64,000 nt of DNA from CAZCTO01 sp964501725. GTDB lineage: Bacteria; Bacillota; Clostridia; Saccharofermentanales; Saccharofermentanaceae. The notes under the pieces were generated by a model. It saw nothing but the letters and a program-made list of their open reading frames with translations, did not search any database and had not been told where the DNA came from. The stretch is taken from NCBI GenBank assembly GCA_964501725.1, contig CAZCTO010000001.1, positions 162,716 to 226,715 on the forward strand, written 5' to 3'. A program made the translations under genes and the position numbers. Positions 26,478-34,836 of this stretch are shown piece after piece; the first letter of the stretch is position 1, and each line of letters opens with the position of its first letter.

Positions 26478-28568
26478 TCAGACCTTTTCCGTATCAGTCG
26501 GCACTTCTGCGGCGACTTCGGCGATCACTTCTGCTTCTTCAGAAACCGGTTCTTCTGTTGTTTTAACTTCGGAAACCTCTTCCGCTGAATCAGACACTTC
26601 TTCTTCGCTGCGAATCGGATCGATCGGTTCAACTTCCTTGATGCTGATACTGATTCTTCTCGATTCATTGCTGACATCCAAAACTCTTGCAACGATTTCC
26701 ATGCCCTCAGATAATACATCGTCCGGCTTACTCAGGCGAATATTTGATATCTGCGATACATGGCACAGCGCATCCAGTCCCGGTTCTAGCTCTACAAAAG
26801 CACCAAACTGGAACATGCGTACTACTTTACCGTGCACAATCGACCCGATCGGAAAACGCTCTTCGATATTGTGATAAGGATCATCTTCGGGTTTCTTGTA
26901 CCCCAGCGAGATTCTTTTCTTCTCGGGATCAAAATCTTTAACATAAACATGTATCTTCTGACCGACAGATACGACTTCCGACGGATGCTTGATGCGATTC
27001 CATGATAATTCTGAGACATGAACCAATCCGTCCACTCCGCCGATGTCAATAAATGCTCCGAAATCAGTAATGCTGCGAACAACACCATCATATTCGGCAC
27101 CCGGTTCGATGATTGACCAGACTTCGCCGGCCTTTTCTCTGCGAAGATTGTTGAGAAGAGCTCTTCTGGATCCTGACACGCGAAGACGACGCTTATCGGG
27201 ATCATATTGTGTGATCAGAATTTCGATACTCTTGCCCTTGTATGAATCCAAATCATCGACAGTGACAAGGTCAAGTTGTGTACGGTGGATATAAATGTCC
27301 ACGCCTCCGAAATTTGCGATAACCCCGTCTTTAACGACGTTTGTTACCTTAACGGTAACAGGTATTTTGTTTTCGTATGCTTCTTCCACTTGAGCTTTAT
27401 ACTTGCCGAAATCAACATGTGCTTTGGAAAGCAAAATTTCCTTTCCCATGTCAGAATTACGGACGCTACGCACATAAACCTCGATCTCCTCGTGAGCTTC
27501 GATCGCGGCATCCAGATCAAAATCGGGATCGCTGGCGAATTCATGACGGGGAATCCTTCCTTCGGACTTATCATGAACATCGACATAAACGAATTCATTA
27601 TCCGCGGAAGTAATCGCCCCCCTTACGGTAGCGTTCTTCCTGAGTTGTGGAATGTTGTCGACATAATCACCAAAATTGAAGTCGGACTGTTCCTGGTTGG
27701 CCGTAGCCTGGTTTTCACTCATTGTTCGGATAACCTCCCTGATAATACTGTCTGGCGTTGACGCACCCGCGGTGACTCCGATCTGTATACGATCCGATCG
27801 TAAATCCAGTTCGGGAAGGATCTCTTTCAAACCCTTCACATCACCCAAAAGAAACGTTGCCGCGCAACGACTTTTACAAACATCGAAGAGTTTCATCGTA
27901 TTCGAACTCTTTCCGGATCCGATAACAAACATATAATCCGAAGTGTCCGCCAGAATAGAAGCTTCCAACTGCCTGTTTTCAGTCGTACTACATATTGTAT
28001 CAAAAATCTGTTCGTTTGCAATTTTATTCTTGACAATTTCCCTAATTTTCTTAAATTCTTCTGCGGAAAAAGTTGTTTGTGCCACCAATACGGCGTCTGC
28101 AAGGTTCAAGTCGATATTCTTAAGTTCGTCCGCGCTACCGATTACATGAACTTTTCCGCTTGCCTCTCCGCATATTCCAATCACTTCCGGGTGTCCTTGC
28201 GCCCCTGCAATTAATATTGCTTTACCGTTCCCGTCCGCTTCCTTGACCAGTCTGTGAATTTTACTGACAAAAGGACACGTGCAATCGACCAGATCGCAAT
28301 CCTTAGTGATGATCGCCTCACGTGTATAAGAAGGAATTCCGTGTGTCCGGATGATTACTGTACTTCCGGGAAGAATGTCTTCCACTTTGTCGACCAAAAT
28401 CATCCCTTTACTCAGCAAATCATTAACAACTGATTCATTGTGCGTTATTTCTCCGAACATGTAGGTCGGCATTTTTCGATCGGGATTCTCCAAAATCGTG
28501 TAAGCTGCTTTCACCGCCTGATCTACACCAAAACAAAAACCGGACGATTTTGCTAAAAGAATTTTCAT
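26478..28568 (-). CDS. ispH: IspH (HMBPP reductase) fused to ribosomal protein S1
   Basis: Two-part protein of 696 aa. Residues 1 to about 285 are the iron-sulfur enzyme that makes IPP and DMAPP from HMBPP, completing the MEP pathway. Cluster cysteines are in SSGFCFGV, DCTCPF and ICSTTENR, with HGIPS and the AGASTPD motif also present. The rest carries four S1 RNA-binding domains; the third and fourth (DFGAFIDIGG, QFGAFVELEPG) are the best conserved. An acidic Glu/Val tail of ~50 residues ends the protein. This fusion is known in Clostridia. The start overlaps the cmk stop by 4 nt. It is probably also the only S1-like protein of the cell, but that needs the rest of the genome. Confidence 0.95.
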   Translation of the reverse strand: MKILLAKSSGFCFGVDQAVKAAYTILENPDRKMPTYMFGEITHNESVVNDLLSKGMILVDKVEDILPGSTVIIRTHGIPSYTREAIITKDCDLVDCTCPFVSKIHRLVKEADGNGKAILIAGAQGHPEVIGICGEASGKVHVIGSADELKNIDLNLADAVLVAQTTFSAEEFKKIREIVKNKIANEQIFDTICSTTENRQLEASILADTSDYMFVIGSGKSSNTMKLFDVCKSRCAATFLLGDVKGLKEILPELDLRSDRIQIGVTAGASTPDSIIREVIRTMSENQATANQEQSDFNFGDYVDNIPQLRKNATVRGAITSADNEFVYVDVHDKSEGRIPRHEFASDPDFDLDAAIEAHEEIEVYVRSVRNSDMGKEILLSKAHVDFGKYKAQVEEAYENKIPVTVKVTNVVKDGVIANFGGVDIYIHRTQLDLVTVDDLDSYKGKSIEILITQYDPDKRRLRVSGSRRALLNNLRREKAGEVWSIIEPGAEYDGVVRSITDFGAFIDIGGVDGLVHVSELSWNRIKHPSEVVSVGQKIHVYVKDFDPEKKRISLGYKKPEDDPYHNIEERFPIGSIVHGKVVRMFQFGAFVELEPGLDALCHVSQISNIRLSKPDDVLSEGMEIVARVLDVSNESRRISISIKEVEPIDPIRSEEEVSDSAEEVSEVKTTEEPVSEEAEVIAEVAAEVPTDTEKV

Positions 28569-29269
28569 CGGGCATTTCCCTTTGCGGTTTCGTTCCCGGT
28601 TAATTCGGGGGGAAGATGGGAAAGAAGCGCTTCGAATGTCTGTGCTGGCGTATTTGAAGTTGTATCGATTACAATCGCGTCTGCCATCCTGACAAGGGGG
28701 GCAAATGCCCGTGTTGAATCCTGATGATCACGATATTTTATATCCGCCAGTACTTCCTCATAGGTTTGATTGGTAATTCCGCGGATTGACAGTTCTTCCA
28801 GACGCCGCGCTGCTCTCTCCGCAGGGTCCGCAGTCAGAAAAAACTTATATTTTGCTTCCGGAAAAACATTGCTTCCGATATCCCGGCCGTCGAGTACAAC
28901 ATTCTTGTCCCCCGCAATCGCCCGTTGCATCTCAACCATCTTCTCCCGGACGGGTTTTAGGCTTGATATATCAGAGGCTGCAACCGAAACACCGGGAAGA
29001 CGAATTTTATCTGACACATCTGCGCCATCCAAAAAAACGTGTTGTTTCCCGTTTTCAAAAACCATATCGATTCGGATATCTTTAAGCATTTCTTTAACAG
29101 ACTCTTCGTCTTTCGGCGAGATTTTCATCTCGAGCGCCTTCAGACCGCAGGCCCTGTACATCGCTCCGGTATCCAAATATAAAATGCCGAGTTTTTGAGA
29201 TATTGCTCTGGCGAGAGTGCTCTTACCCGAACCGGATGGTCCGTCTATGGCTATTTGAAAATTATCCAT
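28565..29269 (-). CDS. cmk: Cytidylate kinase
   Basis: Phosphorylates CMP and dCMP. P-loop IDGPSGSGKSTLAR at the N-terminus, LYLDTGAMYRA (nucleotide/CMP binding), LDGRDIGSNVFPEA and the lid region TADPAERAARR. The open frame extends upstream into hutP, but the ATG at 29269 is chosen: it has AAGGAG upstream and puts the P-loop at the usual position. The product is 234 aa. It lies 11 nt after hutP, and cmk next to ispH-S1 is a conserved clostridial pair. Confidence 0.96.
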   Translation of the reverse strand: MDNFQIAIDGPSGSGKSTLARAISQKLGILYLDTGAMYRACGLKALEMKISPKDEESVKEMLKDIRIDMVFENGKQHVFLDGADVSDKIRLPGVSVAASDISSLKPVREKMVEMQRAIAGDKNVVLDGRDIGSNVFPEAKYKFFLTADPAERAARRLEELSIRGITNQTYEEVLADIKYRDHQDSTRAFAPLVRMADAIVIDTTSNTPAQTFEALLSHLPPELTGNETAKGNAR

Positions 29270-29280
29270 AATAAAACTCC

Positions 29281-29700
29281 TTAAACGACTCGATGTCCCA
29301 AACCGATGGAGATTTCGTTCAGGTGCAACAAGCCTATACCAAAGAATATGCATACGCTGATATGGTCTTCATACCTTGCTATACCTATTTTACCACCTAC
29401 GTTGAGTCCGATTGCTTTAGACATAATTTGCGATATCGCCTCACGTGCGGCACCCGCAAGAGCACCTTCTTCATTGTGTGTGCTTTGAATGATTCCCTCG
29501 CGCTGTGACGCTACAATGCATCGCTCGATAATTTTCGATACGGAAGAGATAAACTCTCCACCAAAATCAGCGGCGGCGGAACGAATTTTTTTCTCAAGCA
29601 AATACGCTTTGAGCTCCGCTTCTTCCTCCCGGGAGGCCGTTAATGCAATCCGGATCGCCGCGGATGCGGTCAATTTACTGTCGGCAATCAATTCCTTCAT
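29281..29700 (-). CDS. hutP: HutP-family RNA-binding protein
   Basis: In Bacillus, HutP binds the hut leader RNA with histidine and Mg2+ and causes antitermination. This 139-aa protein has the family hallmarks: SREEEAELKAYL near the N-terminus, STHNEEGALAGAAREA with the metal-binding His, KIGIARYEDHISVCIFFGIG, and a C-terminal IGLGHRVV with another conserved His. No histidine-utilisation genes are nearby; it sits between an RpiR regulator and cmk-ispH, 20 nt and 11 nt from its neighbours. Its target here is unknown and may be an RNA elsewhere. Confidence 0.85.
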   Translation of the reverse strand: MKELIADSKLTASAAIRIALTASREEEAELKAYLLEKKIRSAAADFGGEFISSVSKIIERCIVASQREGIIQSTHNEEGALAGAAREAISQIMSKAIGLNVGGKIGIARYEDHISVCIFFGIGLLHLNEISIGLGHRVV

Positions 29701-29720
29701 ATTTATCCCCTGTCATTTCT

Positions 29721-30656
29721 TTACTTGAGATCCAGATCGCTGATCGGATAGGCTGCATTCCGATCTCTGCCTTTGTCATAAACTTTATATTCGTCCCACA
29801 GATTTTCGAGTGCCTCAAAGGTCTTCTCGATGTGGTCACGTCTGTGAATACCCACCGCAACAATCAGGGCATTAATCACAGACAGCGGTGCAATCAGAGA
29901 ATCAACAAAAGACGCCATATCCGATCGGGCGAACAAAGCCACATCTGCCTGTTCGGACAGGATAGTATCCGGTTTATCCGTAATGACAAGAACCGTAGCA
30001 CCTCTTTGCTTCGCGTATTGCATTGATTGTATTGTTCTTGACGAATATCTCGGGAAACTGATCCCGATCATTAAATCTCCAGGACCGATCGGCAGTATTT
30101 GCTCGAAAACCTCGTTCGCGCTGTTGCTGTGAATGTGCCGGACATCATCGAAAAGCAGCGTAAAGTAGAAATGCATAAAAGATGATAGCGGCGATGAACT
30201 CCGCAGCCCCATCAAATATATTTTCTTGGCAGACAAAATCAGTTGAACCGCTTTGCTGAAAGCCTCCTCGTCCACCATATCACCCGTCAATTTCAAGTTC
30301 TCGATATCCGTCTGAATAATCGAATGAAGCACCTGTGAATCACCGCTAAATCGCTTGGAGGCATTTAAGCGCTGAATATAGGTTAGCTTCACCTTGAGCT
30401 CTTCTTGAAGCAACTTTTGAAAATGAGGATAGCCCTCATATCCGAGTTCCATGGTAAAACGAACGACAGTGGACTCACTGACGCCGGTGTTCTCGCCGAT
30501 CTTTGCCGCCGTCATATATGCGGCTCTCTCATAATCCGAGAGTATAAATCGCGCGATCGCTTTCTGCCCCTTACTCATCTTAGGCATTTCCGCTTCGATC
30601 TTTTCAACAAGGCTCATATATTTGATATCTGTCTGATCCTGATTATCAGAAGTCAT
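29721..30656 (-). CDS. MurR/RpiR-family transcriptional regulator
   Basis: Sugar-phosphate-responsive regulator. The N-terminal HTH domain (~1-77) includes AKIGENTGVSESTVVRF, and the C-terminal SIS domain (~110-245) includes KIYLMGLRSSS and GISFPRYSSRTIQ. The open frame begins at 30698, but the ATG at 30656 (MTSDNQD) has GGAGG 9 nt upstream and gives a 311-aa protein. It is the first gene of a unit with hutP, cmk and ispH-S1. The effector and target cannot be read from sequence. Confidence 0.9.
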   Translation of the reverse strand: MTSDNQDQTDIKYMSLVEKIEAEMPKMSKGQKAIARFILSDYERAAYMTAAKIGENTGVSESTVVRFTMELGYEGYPHFQKLLQEELKVKLTYIQRLNASKRFSGDSQVLHSIIQTDIENLKLTGDMVDEEAFSKAVQLILSAKKIYLMGLRSSSPLSSFMHFYFTLLFDDVRHIHSNSANEVFEQILPIGPGDLMIGISFPRYSSRTIQSMQYAKQRGATVLVITDKPDTILSEQADVALFARSDMASFVDSLIAPLSVINALIVAVGIHRRDHIEKTFEALENLWDEYKVYDKGRDRNAAYPISDLDLK

Positions 30657-30697
30657 GAAACCAATCCTCCACAGCCGTATGATGCGATGATAACCCA

Positions 30698-30728
30698 ATT
30701 ATACACAATTCCTGACGCTTAAACGCAA
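30698..30728 (-). promoter_or_regulatory. Candidate promoter of the rpiR-hutP-cmk-ispH unit
   Basis: A perfect TATAAT on the minus strand with a weak -35 (TTGCGT) at a long 19-nt spacing, directly below the upstream terminator. Confidence 0.4.
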
Positions 30729-30760
30729 AAATGAAAGTTTCCGTCAGAAAACTTTCATTT
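30729..30760 (-). terminator. Terminator after the carboxyltransferase operon
   Basis: 12-bp inverted repeat AAATGAAAGTTT / AAACTTTCATTT with an 8-nt loop, followed by TTTTGCGTTT in the minus direction. It is AT-rich, so termination may be partial. Confidence 0.65.
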
Positions 30761-30784
30761 TATTTTGCAAATCACTGAGTTTTA

Positions 30785-32176
30785 TCAGACAGGTTGATAG
30801 GCTTGATCAATGCTTCCGACTTTATCGTCGATTCCGTGAATTCTTGCTCTTCTTTCTTTGAAAAACTTCTCGGCGACTTGCGGGAACATTGCCCAGGTAA
30901 GGACATCTTCTTCCTGTTCAAGATACTCCGCCATTTGAGAACGAACATTCCCGAGTTCGGGCTCGATTGCATCTGCCGGACGTCCGGTGATCTGTTTATC
31001 GTCACCGAGAATCTTCTTCCGGATTTCCTCTTTGATCGGAGACGGTGTTTTACCGTATTCGCCCTTTACGAGTGCTTTGGACTCTTTGGGAACCATCTTA
31101 TAACGCTCTCCCATGATCACATTCATGACGGCCTGCGTTCCGACGATCTGTGATGAAGGAGTAACCAGCGGCGGGAATCCGAAATCTTCGCGGACTCTCG
31201 GTACTTCGTTGAGCACTTCATTGAGTTGATCTTCTTTCCCGGCCTGCTTCAGCTGGGAAACCAGATTACTGAGCATACCGCCGGGAACCTGGTATTTAAG
31301 CGCATTCACGTCAACGCCCAGAACCTTGGGATCCAAAAGACCGGATGCAAGATATTTTTCGCGCAATGTAACCGCATAGGAAGAGATCTTTGAAAGGAGA
31401 TTAAGGTCCAATCCCGTGTCATATTGGGTTCCGTGCAAAGCTGCAACGATCGGTTCGGTCGCCGGTTGCGAGGTTCCGAGAGCCAGCGGAGACAGTGCGC
31501 AGTCAACAATATCCAGTCCCGCTTCTACTGCCTTCAAATAAGTCATTGATCCGGAACCCGAAGTGTAGTGTGTATGCATTTCTACCGGAAGCTTGGTCGC
31601 TTTTTTGATTGTGGATATCAATTCGAAAGCCTCATATGGCAGTAACAATCCGGACATGTCCTTTATACAAATCGAATCTGCACCCATGGACTCCAGGCGC
31701 TTGGCTTCCTCGGCAAAAAGCTTGTTGGAATGGAAGGGGCTGGTGGTGTACGCAATTGCCGCTTGCGCATGCCCTCCCTCTTTCTTACATGCCTTCATGG
31801 CACGCTCAATGTTGCGATAATCATTCAGCGCATCAAAAATGCGGATGTTATCAATTCCGTTGGCAATGGATTTCTGTACAAAATAATCGACAACGTCATC
31901 CGCATAGTGCTTATAACCCAAAAGGTTCTGACCTCGCAGGAGCATCTGAAGTTTTGTATTCGGGCACGCCTTGCGGATTTTTCGAAGGCGTTCCCAAGGA
32001 TCTTCATTCAAGAAGCGAACACAGGCATCAAAAGTCGCGCCGCCCCAGCACTCCAAAGCGTTGTATCCAACCTTATCCAGGTCGGCAAGCATCGGCTCCA
32101 TCTCGGCAAAAGTCATTCTTGTGGCGATCAGCGATTGGTGCGCATCGCGCAGAATTGTTTCAGTTATCTTAACCAT
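30785..32176 (-). CDS. Carboxyltransferase subunit, OadA/transcarboxylase 5S type
   Basis: Moves a carboxyl group between biotin and a keto acid (oxaloacetate/pyruvate). The TIM-barrel start has ITETILRDAHQSLIATRM, then ECWGGATFDACVRFL, CIKDMSGLLLPYEA (metal-binding Lys region) and PVEMHTHYTSGSG with the metal-binding His pair. A conserved C-terminal domain follows. The ATG at 32176 (MVKITET) with GGAGG upstream is preferred over the longer frame; the product is 463 aa. It lacks a fused biotinyl domain; that is supplied by the separate gene upstream. Alternatives are the alpha subunit of oxaloacetate decarboxylase or pyruvate carboxylase subunit B. Confidence 0.9.
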   Translation of the reverse strand: MVKITETILRDAHQSLIATRMTFAEMEPMLADLDKVGYNALECWGGATFDACVRFLNEDPWERLRKIRKACPNTKLQMLLRGQNLLGYKHYADDVVDYFVQKSIANGIDNIRIFDALNDYRNIERAMKACKKEGGHAQAAIAYTTSPFHSNKLFAEEAKRLESMGADSICIKDMSGLLLPYEAFELISTIKKATKLPVEMHTHYTSGSGSMTYLKAVEAGLDIVDCALSPLALGTSQPATEPIVAALHGTQYDTGLDLNLLSKISSYAVTLREKYLASGLLDPKVLGVDVNALKYQVPGGMLSNLVSQLKQAGKEDQLNEVLNEVPRVREDFGFPPLVTPSSQIVGTQAVMNVIMGERYKMVPKESKALVKGEYGKTPSPIKEEIRKKILGDDKQITGRPADAIEPELGNVRSQMAEYLEQEEDVLTWAMFPQVAEKFFKERRARIHGIDDKVGSIDQAYQPV

Positions 32177-32195
32177 ATTATCCTCCGATATTCTG

Positions 32196-32600
32196 TCATG
32201 AGAAGGAAACGAGCGGATCTCCTGCATTAACAACAGATCCCTTCTGAACGTAAACTTCGGCAATTACTCCGTCATGATGCGCAACGATTTCGTTTTCCAT
32301 CTTCATGGCTTCTAAAATAAGCATCACTTCACCCTTGCGAACATTCTGACCGGCCTTAACAACAACAGACAGGATTGTTCCGGGCATAGGAGCCCGAAGT
32401 GCTTCTCCTGTGACGGCGCTTGCTTTCACGGGTGCAGGAGCCGCCGGTGTTATGGCCGGTGCTGCCGGTGCGGAAGCCGCCGGCGCGGGTGTCGCTACCG
32501 GTACCGGAGAAGACAGCTGAACAGGTGCTCCTTGTCCGATATCTTCAACTTCCACTTCATATGCTTTTCCTTCAACGGTAATTCTGTATTTCTTCGACAT
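32196..32600 (-). CDS. Biotin carboxyl carrier protein (1.3S/gamma-type)
   Basis: Carries the biotin-bound carboxyl group between the two flanking carboxyltransferases. The N-terminal ~30 residues are followed by an Ala-Pro-rich flexible linker (~35-65) and a biotinyl domain with APMPGTI and the biotinylation site EAMKMEN. The length of 134 aa matches 1.3S-type subunits. The ATG at 32600 has GGAGG upstream. It lies 27 nt after the MmdA-like gene and 19 nt before the OadA-like gene. Confidence 0.93.
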   Translation of the reverse strand: MSKKYRITVEGKAYEVEVEDIGQGAPVQLSSPVPVATPAPAASAPAAPAITPAAPAPVKASAVTGEALRAPMPGTILSVVVKAGQNVRKGEVMLILEAMKMENEIVAHHDGVIAEVYVQKGSVVNAGDPLVSFS

Positions 32601-32627
32601 TTTTTTATCCTCCGTCTGTATTTGATA

Positions 32628-34115
32628 CTATTTTTCGGAAAGCGGTCTGGAACAAAGCAGAATATCTAACGCGCTGATCAAGCGGGGCCGAGTCGCGGAA
32701 GGAGCGATAATTTCATCTACCTGTCCGAGGGATGCGGCTATTTCAGCATTCCCGATCTGATCCCGGTAATCCGATACCAGTTTTTCGCGCACTTCTATTG
32801 GGTTATCGCTGTCGGAAATCTTTTCACGGAACAGTATATGCGCAGCCGCGTCCGCTGACAACACCGATACTTCTGCGGTAGGCCAAGCATAAACAATATC
32901 CGCGCCGAGCATTTTGCTGTTGAGACACAAATATGCGGTTCCGATTGCTTTCCCGGCCAGGATACCGATTCGCGGTACCGTTGCGCAAGCAAAGGCATCG
33001 ATTAATGATGCGGAATCTTCGAGAACAGAAGTCTGCTCTGTCTTGTTGCCGAGTGCAAAGCCTTCCGAGTTTGTAAGCGTCACGATGGGAATCATAAATG
33101 AATCGCAGAAGCGGACAAATTTTGCCGCTTTCCTGACACCATCCGACGTCATGCGTTGTGCTTCATTCCCGATAAAACCGACCGTGACGCCATCCAGTTT
33201 CCCGAGTGCAATGAAAATGTCCTTGCCGTAATCCGAACCGATTTCAATGAGCTGATTCCGGTCTGAAATTTCTCTGAAAACAGCATCGGCAAGAATCGGA
33301 TTCAAATCGGATTCGGAGGCCATTTTGTTAAGCGTCTCGGAAACTCGATTGGAATCATCGTTGCTCAGCTCGCGCATAACTGACAAATACTCTCCTGAAG
33401 TTACAGGGATATACTCCAACACCTGACGAATCTTTGTGATACAAGCCTCTTCGGTCGGGAGGATAAAGGAGGCAAGGCCGGTCTTCCGGTGCGTATCCGC
33501 AGAACCGATATTGTCCGGGGTTCCGTTCAGAGCATCCGCAATCGCAGACAGGGACGGGCTGTTGATATACATGCCCGACTTCTTTTCGATCATGAACAGG
33601 AAATCTGCTTTTACAGCTGCGATTGCAAGGCCGCCCGGGCATTGTCCCATAACCGCAGACAGAACGGGGATGGTACCCTTGGCTTCGGTCATTGCGGACA
33701 GCACCGCTCCAAGCCCTTCAAGCGCAAGAACACCTTCTTCGATTCTCGCTCCGCCTGAACTGAACAGAGCAACGAAAGGCGCATTTGAATCGATCGCCAT
33801 TTCGATGGATTTCACTATTTTCATTGAATGGGATCGCCCCATGGATCCGCCGTAAACGTCCGGATCCTGAGCTGCGGCAAACACGAGGCGACCGTCGATT
33901 GTACCGTACCCGGTTACCACTCCGTCGCCCTCAACCGGAGCCCTGTCAAAGGTGTCCGAGAATGGTCTGGAAACCACCTTGCTGTCCAAAGAGACAAAAC
34001 TGTCGGGGTCAAAAAGCATTGAAAGCCATTGATCGCAAAGCTTATCCCGACGCAATCCAGCCGGCTCGTCGGCTATTTTATTCAAAAAAGCCGCCATTTT
34101 CTCCGAAGAGTTCAT
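32628..34115 (-). CDS. Acyl-CoA carboxyltransferase subunit (MmdA/transcarboxylase 12S-like)
   Basis: Transfers CO2 between biotin and an acyl-CoA. Two crotonase-fold halves are seen: the N-half has VVTGYGTIDGR, GGSMGRSHSMKI and FSSGGARIEEGV, and the C-half has LGKLDGVTVGFIGNEA, ALGNKTEQTSVLED and a second oxyanion region. The length of 495 aa is close to 12S subunits and methylmalonyl-CoA decarboxylase alpha. The ATG at 34115 has a GAGGTGATTG site. Together with the carrier and the OadA-like subunit it forms a three-gene set; the substrate acyl-CoA cannot be fixed from sequence, methylmalonyl-CoA being the best guess. Confidence 0.88.
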   Translation of the reverse strand: MNSSEKMAAFLNKIADEPAGLRRDKLCDQWLSMLFDPDSFVSLDSKVVSRPFSDTFDRAPVEGDGVVTGYGTIDGRLVFAAAQDPDVYGGSMGRSHSMKIVKSIEMAIDSNAPFVALFSSGGARIEEGVLALEGLGAVLSAMTEAKGTIPVLSAVMGQCPGGLAIAAVKADFLFMIEKKSGMYINSPSLSAIADALNGTPDNIGSADTHRKTGLASFILPTEEACITKIRQVLEYIPVTSGEYLSVMRELSNDDSNRVSETLNKMASESDLNPILADAVFREISDRNQLIEIGSDYGKDIFIALGKLDGVTVGFIGNEAQRMTSDGVRKAAKFVRFCDSFMIPIVTLTNSEGFALGNKTEQTSVLEDSASLIDAFACATVPRIGILAGKAIGTAYLCLNSKMLGADIVYAWPTAEVSVLSADAAAHILFREKISDSDNPIEVREKLVSDYRDQIGNAEIAASLGQVDEIIAPSATRPRLISALDILLCSRPLSEK

Positions 34116-34164
34116 TCAATCACCTCTTTCTAATTTATGTCAGCCATATCAGCTTGCACAAAAT

Positions 34165-34836
34165 TCAACTGTTTTCGCCCGTACTGCGGACCATCTGTTC
34201 TGACGGCAGATTATCAATTGACAATTGCCTGTTGTCCTTTGATCCTGCGGCCTGTTCGAGAGATTCTTCCAAATCCCGGATCGTACTGTACATCATCAGA
34301 TCCAATGCGGGCATTTCCGAAACCGACTCAATTCCGAACTCCATCAGAAATTGCTTTGATGTCTCGAAAAGTGCCGGTCTGCCGGGCGCATCGAGTGTCC
34401 CGCATTCTTCAATCCATCCGCGCTCGAGGAGCCGGGAAACGATGCTGTCACTGCTGACACCGCGAACGGACTCCACCTGCGCGCGGGTAACCGGTTGATT
34501 GTATGCGATCACGGCGAGTGTCTCGTATGTAGCCTGTGACATGGGTGGCCGGCTTCTCGGCTGAAAATAGCGTTCAAGCACGGTCTTCATCTGAGGCTTC
34601 GTACACATCACATACTCATCTTCGAGCCTTCGGATCATCAGTCCGCCCCATGGATTCTTATCATACTCCGATGATAGCTTCTCAAGGGTCTTAACGATGA
34701 CTTCCCTGTCAATTTCCGTTATTTCCACCAGGCGGTTCAACGATACCGGATCACCGGATGCAAAAAGGATTGCTTCCAACGCAGCCGGCAACTCTTGAAT
34801 GGTCAATGCAAATTCACTTGTAATACGATCCGCCAT
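34165..34836 (-). CDS. scpB: Segregation and condensation protein B
   Basis: Winged-helix kleisin-interacting subunit of the SMC condensin complex. Motifs: LEAILFASGDPVS near the N-terminus, TYETLAVIAYNQPVTRAQVE and ERGWIEECGTLDAPGRP. The length of 223 aa includes a ~30-residue tail. The ATG shares one base with the scpA stop (TGATG), so scpA-scpB is translationally coupled. Confidence 0.95.
   Translation of the reverse strand: MADRITSEFALTIQELPAALEAILFASGDPVSLNRLVEITEIDREVIVKTLEKLSSEYDKNPWGGLMIRRLEDEYVMCTKPQMKTVLERYFQPRSRPPMSQATYETLAVIAYNQPVTRAQVESVRGVSSDSIVSRLLERGWIEECGTLDAPGRPALFETSKQFLMEFGIESVSEMPALDLMMYSTIRDLEESLEQAAGSKDNRQLSIDNLPSEQMVRSTGENS

Noticed and set aside
31609..32230. Overlapping plus-strand frames of 166-187 codons
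   Set aside because: Antisense to the OadA-like gene; no domain likeness and no start signals.
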